From the NCBI GenBank assembly GCA_020024075.1, contig JAHHUJ010000126.1, positions 1-6,320 on the forward strand: a DNA stretch of 6,320 nucleotides, given 5' to 3'. This document shows positions 1 to 6,320 of the stretch, in pieces. The translations under genes and the position numbers were made by a program. This DNA is from Psychrobacter sp. (GTDB lineage: Bacteria > Pseudomonadota > Gammaproteobacteria > Pseudomonadales > Moraxellaceae). Below the pieces are notes generated by a model that was given only the letters and a program-made list of their open reading frames with translations, had not been told where the DNA came from and did not search any database. The first letter of the stretch is position 1; every line of letters begins with the position of its first letter.

Positions 1-304
1 GATCCAGGTGCGCGACAGCAGAGTTGTTACTTCCCACGCTCCGGCCGAGGCTCATCTACAAACGGAACATCCTTAGTCTTACGCGTCGTTAGGGTCTTGT
101 CTCCTCAAGTTGGTATCACGCTTAGGACAATTAGGGCCAAGATAGAGGCTGCTCTTAATCCTCTACTAAACGCAAAACCTGCCGCACGAAGGGGGTGGTT
201 ACCTTCATTTGGACAAAATATACTGGGTAAAAGTTAAGCAATTACCGGTTAAGTGGCTGTGACCTCAAATTATCGAGACCACAGCGTATGACTTGGCGTA
301 ACAT
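1..304. other. Gene-free segment of unlike composition; no gltD
   Basis: This stretch begins immediately after the gltB stop codon, on its downstream side, and runs to the window edge. A hand count gives about 49% G+C, against roughly 30% in lines counted from the other spacer. I read all forward frames and the minus-strand start codons and found no recognisable protein. In particular there is no GltD N-terminus, which would soon show a cysteine-rich Fe-S region with a CGNPYCEWKCP-like motif. An ATG directly abuts the gltB stop (304-302, minus) but its frame closes after 20 codons. Forward frame 1 is open from base 1 to a TAA at 235-237 but has no start codon and resembles nothing I know. No hairpin followed by a T-run, tRNA or repeat was seen. 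It may be a chimeric junction, foreign DNA or a degraded region. Confidence 0.6.
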
Positions 305-3300
305 TTATTGTGGATCGGCCGTAGTGCTATGTAGCAATGATGCCATATTAGCGGCTTTAGGCTTCACCAAGAAGACCTTACGAACATAATGTTCGAAGTC
401 GGCTAGGATTTGACGACCCCAAGCACTGCCTGTTTTTTCTACATGGGTTTCAATGATCTGTTTTAGATAAATGCGATGCTCTTCTGTTTGCTCACTTGAG
501 ATACGATGCAAGTCGATAAGCTCGTGGTTACAACGATCAAAGAAGGTGTTATCCAAGTCTAAAACGAAAGCAAAACCACCGGTCATACCTGCACCGAAGT
601 TTAACCCCGTTTTACCCAATACCGTCACTACGCCGCCAGTCATATATTCGCAGCAGTGGTCACCTACCCCTTCAACTACCGCATGAGCGCCTGAGTTACG
701 AACCGCAAAACGCTCGCCGGCAGTACCTGATGCGTATAACTTGCCGCCAGTGGCTCCATAAAGACAAGTGTTACCGATAATAGCGGTCTCTTGCGAGGCA
801 AAAGTTGAGCCTTTTGGTGGATAAATCACAATCTCACCGCCAGCCATACCTTTACCCACATAGTCGTTGGCATCCCCTTCAAGCTCAATGTTTAAGCCAC
901 CAGCATTCCACACACCCAAGCTTTGACCCGCTGTCCCTGCCAGATGCAGCTTAATAGGACTGTCTGACATACCTAGGTTGCCCCAAACCTGAGCGATTTC
1001 ACCTGAAATACGGGCACCAATAGAGCGGTCACAGTTGCCTACTTGATAGCTAAAAGTGCCACCTTGGCCTTGGCGAATGGGGACAATCATATCCTCGATC
1101 ATTTTTTCGGCCAACAGCCCTTTATCAAACGGCTCATTACGCTCTACCTGACAAGTTTGTGGTTTGCCTTCTGCCGCAGGATGACTATGTAATAGTGGCG
1201 ATAAATCTAAATTACGCTGCTTTTGGGTAGTACCTTCAAGCACTTCTAGTAAGTCAGTACGACCCACCAACTCTTCCATAGAACGCACCCCTAAGAACGC
1301 GAGCCATTCACGGGTTTCAGTTGCCACAAACTTAAAGAAGTTGATCAACATTTCTGCTTCACCGATGAAATGTTCATCACGCAGACGCGCTTGCTGCGTA
1401 GCAACCCCAGTCGGACAGTTGTTTAGGTGGCAGATACGCAGGTACTTACAGCCCACGGCAATCATAGGCGTGGTTCCAAAGCCAAAGCTTTCCGCCCCTA
1501 AGATGGCCGCTTTGACCACATCCAGACCTGTTTTTAGACCCCCATCGGTCTGCATACGCACTTTGTCACGCAAGCCATTTACACGTAGCGACTGATGTGC
1601 TTCTGCCAAGCCTAACTCCCAAGGCGATCCAGCATGGTGAATAGAAGACAGTGGCGAGGCTGCAGTACCGCCATCATAGCCAGAAATAGTAATCAAGTCG
1701 GCATAAGCTTTAGCAACCCCAGTGGCAATAGTGCCCACACCTGGACGTGATACCAACTTCACCGACACTAACGCATCTGGATTTACTTGCTTTAAATCAA
1801 AAATCAGCTGCGCCAAATCTTCAATTGAATAAATATCATGATGTGGTGGTGGTGAGATTAAGGTCACCCCAGGAACCGAGTAACGCAAGCGAGCAATCAA
1901 GGAGTTCACTTTACCCCCAGGTAACTGTCCTCCTTCACCCGGTTTTGCCCCCTGTGCCACTTTAATCTGTAAAACTTGGGCTGAGCGTAAATAGGCAGGT
2001 GTAACCCCAAATCGACCCGAAGCAATCTGTTTGATTTTTGAGTTACGTATTGTGCCATAACGCACAGGATCCTCACCGCCCTCACCTGAGTTTGAACGAC
2101 CACCAATGGTATTCATCGCCATCGCAATTGCTTCATGAGCCTCAGGTGATAAAGCCCCTAGTGACATACCCGCAGAGTCAAATCTAGGTAGGATATGCTC
2201 AATATCTTCTACTTCATCTACTGGGATACTATTGCCTGATTTTAACTGCAACAAATCACGTAACGTGGCCACAGGTCGTGTATTGACTAAATTGGCATAC
2301 TCACGATAGTTCTCATAATCGCCAGTACGAACCGCCTGATGCAAGGTGTTAATCACATCGGGGTTAAACGCATGGTATTCTTTGTTAAACACAAACTTGA
2401 GCATACCACCTTGATCCAGTGGCGTACGGCGACTAAAAGCGTTCTTGGCTAGTAATGCTTGGTCTAAAGCTAAGTCCTCAAAGGTCGCACCTTTAATTCG
2501 GCTTTGTACCCCTTTAAAGCACAACTCTACAATCTCATCGGACAAACCAACCGCTTCAAACAGCTGAGCACCGCGATAAGAGACAATGGTTGAAATGCCC
2601 ATTTTTGATAAGATTTTTAGCAAACCTTTGTCTAGGCCTTTGCGGAAATTGGCTCGGGCTTGTAACGGATCGCCCAATAGCTCGCCTGAAGACACTAAGT
2701 CTGAAATAACATCATAAGCCAAGTAAGGATAGACACAGGTCGCACCAAAGCCAATCAATACTGCTACTTGATGTGAATCACGAGCAACACCTGTCTCAAT
2801 AATTAAGTTGGCATCGGTACGCAGACCTTTTTCAATTAGATAATGATGCACAGCCCCTGTCACTAAAATAGCGTTGGCTGGTAGTTTGCCTTTTTCAATG
2901 CCTTTATCTGACAAGATAATAAGCGTTTTTTTATCTAAAATCGCTTGCTCTACTTGCTCACAAATCTGCTTAATAGCCACATCTAAGCTTAATGACTCAT
3001 CGTAATTAATATCGATACGCTGGCTGACGAAGTCAGGATCATCTAGAGCCTCGATCTGCTGCATCTTGCTAGGTGACAACACAGGGGATGACAATATAAT
3101 ACGGTGTGCATCACGTGGGGTTGGGTTAAAGATATTAGTCTCGGCCCCTAAGCAGGTCTGCAGGGACATCACGATGGACTCTCGTAAAGGGTCAATCGGT
3201 GGGTTGGTTACTTGAGCAAACTGCTGACGGAAAAAGTCAGCCACATTACGTACTTGCTTAGACAGCACTGCCATAGGGGTATCATCACCCATTGAACCCA

Positions 3301-4843
3301 CAGGCTCTTGACCATTTTCGGCATTAGGACGAATAATTTCAGCACGCTCTTCATTAGTGATGTTAAACATCTTTTGTAGCGCTTTAAGCGGCTCACCGCG
3401 CACACTTTGTTCAAGCAGTCTTTCTTCTATTTGCTCATTTTCACGAATGCGGGTGGCTTCTTCACGTAGCCATTTGCGATAAGGATGTGCTTTTTTCAAG
3501 CGATTACTAATCACCTGATCATCTAGCACTTCCCCATTCAAGGTATCAATAACCAGCATTTGACCGGGCCCGACACGACCTTTGGCAATCACATCGTCAG
3601 GATCATAATCCCATACGCCAATTTCTGAAGCGACGGTAATATAGCCATTTTTGGTAGTGACCCAACGTGACGGACGTAGACCGTTGCGATCTAGCATACA
3701 CACCGCATAACGACCATCTTGAATAACCAAACCGGCTGGACCATCCCAAGGCTCCATGTGCTGCGAGTAAAACTCATAAAAAGCACGCAAGTCCATATCC
3801 ATGCTGTCTACGTTTTGCCAAGCTGGTGGCACTAGAATTGACATAGCGTGGAATAAGGTCATACCGCCTGAGATAAGCACTTCAAGCATATTGTCTAAGC
3901 TTGAAGAGTCAGAACCAGTACGGTTCACCAACGGATGTAGCTGAGTAATCTCAGGCAATTTAGGTGTTTCAAGTTTTGGGGTACGCGCCACAGACCAGTT
4001 ACGGTTGGCTGTAATGGTATTTAGCTCACCATTGTGTGCCAAATAACGGAACGGCTGCGCCAGTGGCCAACGTGGTAAAGTATTGGTTGAGAAACGCTGG
4101 TGGAACACCACAATGTGTGAATGCAGACGGCTGTCTTGCAAATCGCTATAGAAAGCTGGCAAGTCTGATGGCATCACCAAGCCTTTATAAATGACTGTCT
4201 CACAATTGAGGGAAGTCACATAAAACAGCTCATCTTCAGTCAACGCCAGCTCTGCTTTTTTGCGTGCAACATACAACTTACGATTAAAGTCTTCAGTACT
4301 CAAGTCGCTTGGCGCATTGACAAAAATTTGTTTGAACTGAGGCAGGGTCTCACGAGCTATCTCACCCACTATGGATAAATCTACGGGTACGTCACGCCAC
4401 CCTGCCACGCTCAGGCCTTGAGCAGCCACTTCTTTATCAAGCACTTGCTGACTATGCGCTGCAAGCTTCTCATCTAGGTTTAAAAACACCATGCCCACAG
4501 CGAAGTTTTCAGTAAGCTCAAACCCAATCTCCGATGCCACAGTGTGGAAAAAATCAACCGGCTTGGCCAGTAATAGACCACAGCCATCCCCTGTCTTACC
4601 ATCGGCAGCAACGCCGCCGCGGTGAGTCATACAGCTTAAGCTATGAATGGCTGTTTTTACTAAATGATGGCTAGGCTTGCCTTCAATGTGAGCAACTAGG
4701 CCAAAACCACAGTTGTCTTTGAAATCATCAGGAGAGGCTAAATAGGAGGGGTGGTCTTGAGTAGAAGGTTCTGAAGAGAATTGAGAGGGTTGGCTATCGG
4801 GGTAATTTTGGGCGGCACATTGGGCTATAAATTTCTGTGTCAT
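305..4843 (-). CDS. gltB: Glutamate synthase (NADPH) large subunit
   Basis: This is the alpha subunit of glutamate synthase (GOGAT). It hydrolyses glutamine, channels the ammonia internally and reductively aminates 2-oxoglutarate to glutamate, normally with electrons from NADPH via GltD, in the cytoplasm. Numbering from the chosen Met, a 44-residue propeptide precedes Cys45 in DNCGFG, the expected N-terminal nucleophile of the class II amidotransferase domain (about 45-430; HNGELN near 270, GSDSSSLDN near 310, EPWDGPAG near 364). A central domain covers about 480-770, and the FMN/2-oxoglutarate domain about 830-1210 (GEGGQLPG near 970, YDGGTAASP at 1056). Cys1132, Cys1138 and Cys1143 give the Cx5Cx4C pattern of the [3Fe-4S] cluster. 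A glycine-rich beta-helix domain follows from about 1285. The length of 1512 residues is normal and no frameshift or lost key residue was seen. The frame extends upstream to a GTG at 4882, but the Met at 4843 has the only good ribosome binding site and gives the usual propeptide length. The expected partner gltD is not seen downstream. Confidence 0.98.
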   Translation of the reverse strand: MTQKFIAQCAAQNYPDSQPSQFSSEPSTQDHPSYLASPDDFKDNCGFGLVAHIEGKPSHHLVKTAIHSLSCMTHRGGVAADGKTGDGCGLLLAKPVDFFHTVASEIGFELTENFAVGMVFLNLDEKLAAHSQQVLDKEVAAQGLSVAGWRDVPVDLSIVGEIARETLPQFKQIFVNAPSDLSTEDFNRKLYVARKKAELALTEDELFYVTSLNCETVIYKGLVMPSDLPAFYSDLQDSRLHSHIVVFHQRFSTNTLPRWPLAQPFRYLAHNGELNTITANRNWSVARTPKLETPKLPEITQLHPLVNRTGSDSSSLDNMLEVLISGGMTLFHAMSILVPPAWQNVDSMDMDLRAFYEFYSQHMEPWDGPAGLVIQDGRYAVCMLDRNGLRPSRWVTTKNGYITVASEIGVWDYDPDDVIAKGRVGPGQMLVIDTLNGEVLDDQVISNRLKKAHPYRKWLREEATRIRENEQIEERLLEQSVRGEPLKALQKMFNITNEERAEIIRPNAENGQEPVGSMGDDTPMAVLSKQVRNVADFFRQQFAQVTNPPIDPLRESIVMSLQTCLGAETNIFNPTPRDAHRIILSSPVLSPSKMQQIEALDDPDFVSQRIDINYDESLSLDVAIKQICEQVEQAILDKKTLIILSDKGIEKGKLPANAILVTGAVHHYLIEKGLRTDANLIIETGVARDSHQVAVLIGFGATCVYPYLAYDVISDLVSSGELLGDPLQARANFRKGLDKGLLKILSKMGISTIVSYRGAQLFEAVGLSDEIVELCFKGVQSRIKGATFEDLALDQALLAKNAFSRRTPLDQGGMLKFVFNKEYHAFNPDVINTLHQAVRTGDYENYREYANLVNTRPVATLRDLLQLKSGNSIPVDEVEDIEHILPRFDSAGMSLGALSPEAHEAIAMAMNTIGGRSNSGEGGEDPVRYGTIRNSKIKQIASGRFGVTPAYLRSAQVLQIKVAQGAKPGEGGQLPGGKVNSLIARLRYSVPGVTLISPPPHHDIYSIEDLAQLIFDLKQVNPDALVSVKLVSRPGVGTIATGVAKAYADLITISGYDGGTAASPLSSIHHAGSPWELGLAEAHQSLRVNGLRDKVRMQTDGGLKTGLDVVKAAILGAESFGFGTTPMIAVGCKYLRICHLNNCPTGVATQQARLRDEHFIGEAEMLINFFKFVATETREWLAFLGVRSMEELVGRTDLLEVLEGTTQKQRNLDLSPLLHSHPAAEGKPQTCQVERNEPFDKGLLAEKMIEDMIVPIRQGQGGTFSYQVGNCDRSIGARISGEIAQVWGNLGMSDSPIKLHLAGTAGQSLGVWNAGGLNIELEGDANDYVGKGMAGGEIVIYPPKGSTFASQETAIIGNTCLYGATGGKLYASGTAGERFAVRNSGAHAVVEGVGDHCCEYMTGGVVTVLGKTGLNFGAGMTGGFAFVLDLDNTFFDRCNHELIDLHRISSEQTEEHRIYLKQIIETHVEKTGSAWGRQILADFEHYVRKVFLVKPKAANMASLLHSTTADPQ

Positions 4844-4849
4844 GGCATG

Positions 4850-4855
4850 TCCTTT
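4850..4855 (-). promoter_or_regulatory. gltB ribosome binding site
   Basis: On the minus strand AAAGGA lies 6 bases before the ATG at 4843-4841. This decides the start. The in-frame alternatives upstream (ATG at 4861, and GTG/ATG at 4882/4879) have no comparable purine-rich site at a proper distance. A second ATG between this site and the chosen start is out of frame. Confidence 0.8.
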
Positions 4856-4902
4856 AATCATGTAATGAATTATTCTCATCACCTATGAATGTTCGAGATG
4901 GG

Positions 4903-4933
4903 CACAGCTATAGGGATAGACATAATAGCTGTG
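4903..4933. promoter_or_regulatory. Perfect 9-bp inverted repeat, candidate operator
   Basis: The arms CACAGCTAT (4903-4911) and ATAGCTGTG (4925-4933) are perfect reverse complements separated by 13 bases, with arm centres 22 bp apart, about two helical turns. The right arm overlaps the predicted -10 hexamer of the gltB promoter, and the expected transcription start falls in the space between the arms. This position suits binding of a dimeric repressor or activator. A hairpin in the 5' leader is less likely if the promoter call is right, because transcription would start inside the repeat. Which regulator might bind is unknown; the site does not resemble an Lrp or NtrC consensus that I can recognise. 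Confidence 0.45.
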
Positions 4934-4949
4934 TTAGGAAGTGAGCCAA
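4922..4949 (-). promoter_or_regulatory. Candidate sigma-70 promoter of gltB
   Basis: On the minus strand TTGGCT (4949-4944) and TATTAT (4927-4922) are separated by 16 bases. They match the -35 consensus at 4 of 6 and the -10 consensus at 5 of 6 positions. The start would be near 4915, giving a leader of about 70 bases before the gltB ATG. This is the best placed candidate I found, but the spacer is AT-rich and chance matches are common. No experimental support can be seen. Confidence 0.4.
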
Positions 4950-5180
4950 AAAATAGAGAGTTCGAATAGACATCTTACTTTATATATTAATGACTATGAC
5001 GCTTTGTGAGTTCAATGCTCAACAACAATATATCGTTTAAACATTAATACCCTACCTAATAATACAGACAAAAAAGCTGGGATAATATTTAACACTTTAT
5101 CGGCCGTACAAGGTAACTATTCATCATCTAATAAAGCGTCGTAAATAATGATTGAATAATGACTACAGCAATGCCCTAAA

Positions 5181-5207
5181 ATAGCTAAAAATATTCATAT
5201 TAGCTAT
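5181..5207. repeat. Perfect 8-bp inverted repeat with AGCTAT core
   Basis: ATAGCTAA (5181-5188) and TTAGCTAT (5200-5207) are exact reverse complements around an 11-base AT-rich centre. The hexamer ATAGCT/AGCTAT also forms both arms of the inverted repeat over the gltB promoter about 270 bases away. Both sites could be bound by the same protein, or they could be chance AT-rich palindromes. Confidence 0.4.
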
Positions 5208-5208
5208 C

Positions 5209-5238
5209 GGCAAGCAGAACCTCTGCAATAGCATTGCC
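5209..5238. repeat. Imperfect hairpin-forming sequence
   Basis: GGCAA-GCAGA (5209-5218) can pair with TCTGC (5222-5226) and TTGCC (5234-5238). This gives a 10-bp stem with a 3-base loop and a 7-base bulge. An alternative small hairpin, GCAAT/ATTGC (5225-5237), would compete with it. There is no following T-run, so it is not an intrinsic terminator. It directly follows the AGCTAT palindrome. Its function is unknown and it may be chance. Confidence 0.25.
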
Positions 5239-5501
5239 AAACGTCATATAAACCATATTAGAGAAACATGGTTATAAAATCCAGTGAAATTTAATGAACG
5301 TTTTTATTTTTTCATGGCTTTTTATTTTTGTACAAACCCTTATGAACTAATAGGTTTTTGATTTTCCAGTATTTGAAAAACACTATTACACCAATTTATA
5401 CTGTGTCATTTGACTACCCATCTCATACCCAACAATAGTTTTCATGCCTTATTATTAAAGGGCGAGAAAAGATAATAAGTCAATAAAGATCTTCTAAAAT
5501 C

Positions 5502-5543
5502 ACTGCCCACTTACCACTAATAACTGTCTACTTACCACTCATG
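5502..5543. repeat. Two tandem imperfect 21-bp direct repeats
   Basis: The units at 5502-5522 and 5523-5543 match at 17 of 21 positions and share ACTG at their left end and an uninterrupted ACTTACCACT inside. They abut exactly, with period 21, two helical turns. They lie just beyond the terminator of the SPOR-protein gene. No third copy is visible on either side. They could be paired protein-binding sites or a small replication-slippage duplication. Confidence 0.5.
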
Positions 5544-5549
5544 ATAGTC

Positions 5550-5578
5550 AAAAAAAAAGACACTCTATTAGAATGTCT
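5550..5578 (-). terminator. Rho-independent terminator of the SPOR-protein gene
   Basis: In the minus-strand transcript AGACATTCT (5578-5570) pairs with AGAGTGTCT (5566-5558) across a 3-base loop. The stem has nine pairs, one of them G-U, followed by eight U residues (5557-5550). It begins 34 bases after the stop codon of the gene at 5613. On the plus strand the G-U pair becomes a C-A mismatch, although a run of six T follows at 5580-5585, so weak two-way activity is possible. It separates the SPOR-protein transcript from gltB. Confidence 0.85.
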
Positions 5579-5612
5579 CTTTTTTAAATCTCAAAAACTC
5601 GCAGCCCATTAA

Positions 5613-6320
5613 TTATTCAGATTTTTGTTCAATAAGCTGTTTAATACTATCACCTTCTGCACTATTGGCAGGTTTTTGATTGTTTTTATTGCTTTCTGCT
5701 GGTTTTTTCTCTTGTGGCTTAGTTGGCTCAGTGGATGGCTGTTTACTAGACTCTGTTTTTGGTTTAGTAGGTTCTTTCGGCTGAGCAGGTGTTACACTTT
5801 CAGTATTCGAGCTTGGTGTAACTACTTTACGATCCTCTTGAAGCGATAACGTGTCGCTAGTATCGCTTGAGTCTTTAATTTGGGTATTAGCAGCTTGTGA
5901 CTGGTCTGATTGAGACGAACTGCTATTACTTTGATTATCAGAACCCTCATTACTTTGTTGAGAAGACTCTAAGTCACTAGTAGGACGGCGAGGAGCCAAC
6001 TCGCTTTTAGTCGGCTGTAATTTGACTTGTCGCGTTCTATTTCTAGATAAGTCTTTTACTGGGCCCATCAATTCATAGTTCTCAATGATATCTAAATAAT
6101 CTGAAATCTTTTCAGGAATGACTTGAATATTGGCTGGCAAACCAAAATCCACGCTATCTACAGCATTTATCGCTTGCTGCTTATTACCCATAACATCATA
6201 CGTCAACAAATAACGAGGTTGATTGTTAGCATCACGATAGCGGAAATAGGCAAATTTCTGTCGGTCATCTCGTGAGTCTAGATAATCTGTAATAATCTCA
6301 TGCTCGGACACATCCATAAC
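5613..6320 (-). CDS. SPOR-domain protein with long disordered tail (5' end missing)
   Basis: The frame is open through the right edge, so this is the C-terminal 235 residues of a longer protein; the Met codon at 6317 is probably internal. Numbering from that Met, residues 1-78 resemble a SPOR domain, which binds denuded septal peptidoglycan. FAYFRYRDANNQPRYLLTYD aligns by eye with the YVVYETTRNGQPWYVLVSG part of E. coli DamX, then comes a helix with QQAINAV, then LPANIQV. The first strand of the fold would lie at or beyond the edge. Residues from about 105 to 220 are rich in Ser, Gln, Asn, Lys, Pro and Glu, with EPTKP at 182 and again at 197, and look disordered. The end, GDSIKQLIEQ, could be a short helix. 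Its place before gltB matches that of SPOR proteins next to aroB in relatives. A membrane segment is expected in the unseen N-terminal part. Its own terminator follows. The SPOR call is good; the exact family name is not established. Confidence 0.75.
   Translation of the reverse strand, partial: VMDVSEHEIITDYLDSRDDRQKFAYFRYRDANNQPRYLLTYDVMGNKQQAINAVDSVDFGLPANIQVIPEKISDYLDIIENYELMGPVKDLSRNRTRQVKLQPTKSELAPRRPTSDLESSQQSNEGSDNQSNSSSSQSDQSQAANTQIKDSSDTSDTLSLQEDRKVVTPSSNTESVTPAQPKEPTKPKTESSKQPSTEPTKPQEKKPAESNKNNQKPANSAEGDSIKQLIEQKSE

Larger units (their letters stand above)
4950..5549. other. AT-rich spacer upstream of gltB
   Basis: About 600 bases without a convincing gene. Lines counted by hand are about 27-37% G+C, which is typical of a non-coding spacer next to coding DNA in the mid-40s. 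Very short open frames exist on both strands, but none has a ribosome binding site worth trusting. The structured parts, two adjacent inverted repeats near 5181-5238 and a tandem repeat near 5502-5543, are listed separately. No tRNA, insertion sequence end or CRISPR-like periodicity was seen. The region separates two genes on the same strand, so its only evident job is to hold upstream control sequences for gltB. Confidence 0.6.

Noticed and set aside
1..237. Forward frame open for 78 codons from base 1 to a TAA at 235-237
   Set aside because: It has no start codon in the window and no familiar motif. One such open frame among six is not very surprising at 49% GC. It could only be the tail of a gene entering from the left, which cannot be tested here.
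242..304. Minus-strand ATG immediately after the gltB stop, as if a translationally coupled gltD
   Set aside because: The frame closes after 20 codons and the residues do not resemble the GltD N-terminus.
4844..4882. Longer gltB start at the GTG at 4882
   Set aside because: There is no good ribosome binding site before the upstream GTG/ATG codons, whereas AAAGGA lies 6 bases before the ATG at 4843. The shorter form gives a 44-residue propeptide, close to the 42 of E. coli.
4908..4973. 21-codon minus-strand frame, a hydrophobic leader-like peptide (MSIRTLYFLAHFL...) upstream of gltB
   Set aside because: It has only a weak purine stretch before the ATG, has no run of regulatory codons as in attenuators, and overlaps the better promoter prediction, so it would lie mostly upstream of the transcript.
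314..5108. Ten-base match ATCGGCCGTA at 314-323 and 5099-5108
   Set aside because: Several 10-base matches are expected by chance in a 6.3-kb sequence. One copy encodes the GltB C-terminus and there is no flanking similarity, so it is not an attachment or target duplication.
5294..5350. 18-codon plus-strand frame, a hydrophobic micropeptide (MNVFIFSWLFIFVQTLMN)
   Set aside because: T-rich DNA yields hydrophobic codons by chance, and there is no ribosome binding site or convincing promoter.
5625..5849. Plus-strand open frame opposite the SPOR-protein tail
   Set aside because: It is antisense to low-complexity coding sequence, which easily gives long Trp/Phe/Leu-rich frames. It has no start signals and the minus-strand gene is well supported.

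Overview
The window looks like chromosomal DNA of a gammaproteobacterium, most plausibly a Moraxellaceae of the Psychrobacter/Acinetobacter type. The reasons are the close GltB family match, a moderate-GC coding region (roughly mid-40s %) beside a very AT-rich spacer, and the gene order. A gene for a SPOR-domain protein sits directly upstream of gltB. This matches the aroK-aroB-(SPOR protein)-gltB-gltD order I recall from Pseudomonas and Acinetobacter relatives. The genus assignment is inference; the protein family calls come directly from the sequence.

Layout, read in the direction of transcription (minus strand, right to left). At 6320-5613 lies the 3' part of a gene whose 5' end is outside the window. 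Its visible product is most of a SPOR (septal peptidoglycan-binding) domain followed by a long, low-complexity, probably disordered tail. A strong rho-independent terminator at 5578-5550 closes that transcript. Next comes a gene-free spacer of about 770 bases (4844-5612), about 30% GC in the lines I counted. It holds two imperfect 21-bp tandem repeats, two perfect inverted repeats sharing an AGCTAT core, a candidate gltB promoter and a good ribosome binding site. The gene gltB then fills 4843-305. It encodes a complete 1512-residue large subunit of NADPH-type glutamate synthase, with its N-terminal propeptide, glutaminase domain, FMN domain, three-cysteine Fe-S motif and C-terminal beta-helix domain all recognisable.

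The first 304 bases do not fit what one would expect. In relatives gltD (the small NADPH-oxidising subunit) follows gltB closely. Here no frame encodes the start of GltD, there is no terminator, and the base composition (about 49% GC) is unlike the other non-coding DNA in the window. This stretch may be an assembly or cloning junction, foreign DNA, or a true loss or relocation of gltD; the sequence alone does not decide.

Functionally, GltB transfers the amide nitrogen of glutamine to 2-oxoglutarate and is central to ammonia assimilation. The SPOR protein belongs to the cell-division and envelope machinery and appears to be transcribed separately because a terminator lies between them. I see no CRISPR array, insertion sequence, tRNA, rRNA or defence system, and no convincing new biological system. 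The points most worth a second look are the anomalous left end, the palindrome over the gltB promoter and the SPOR protein's long tail.
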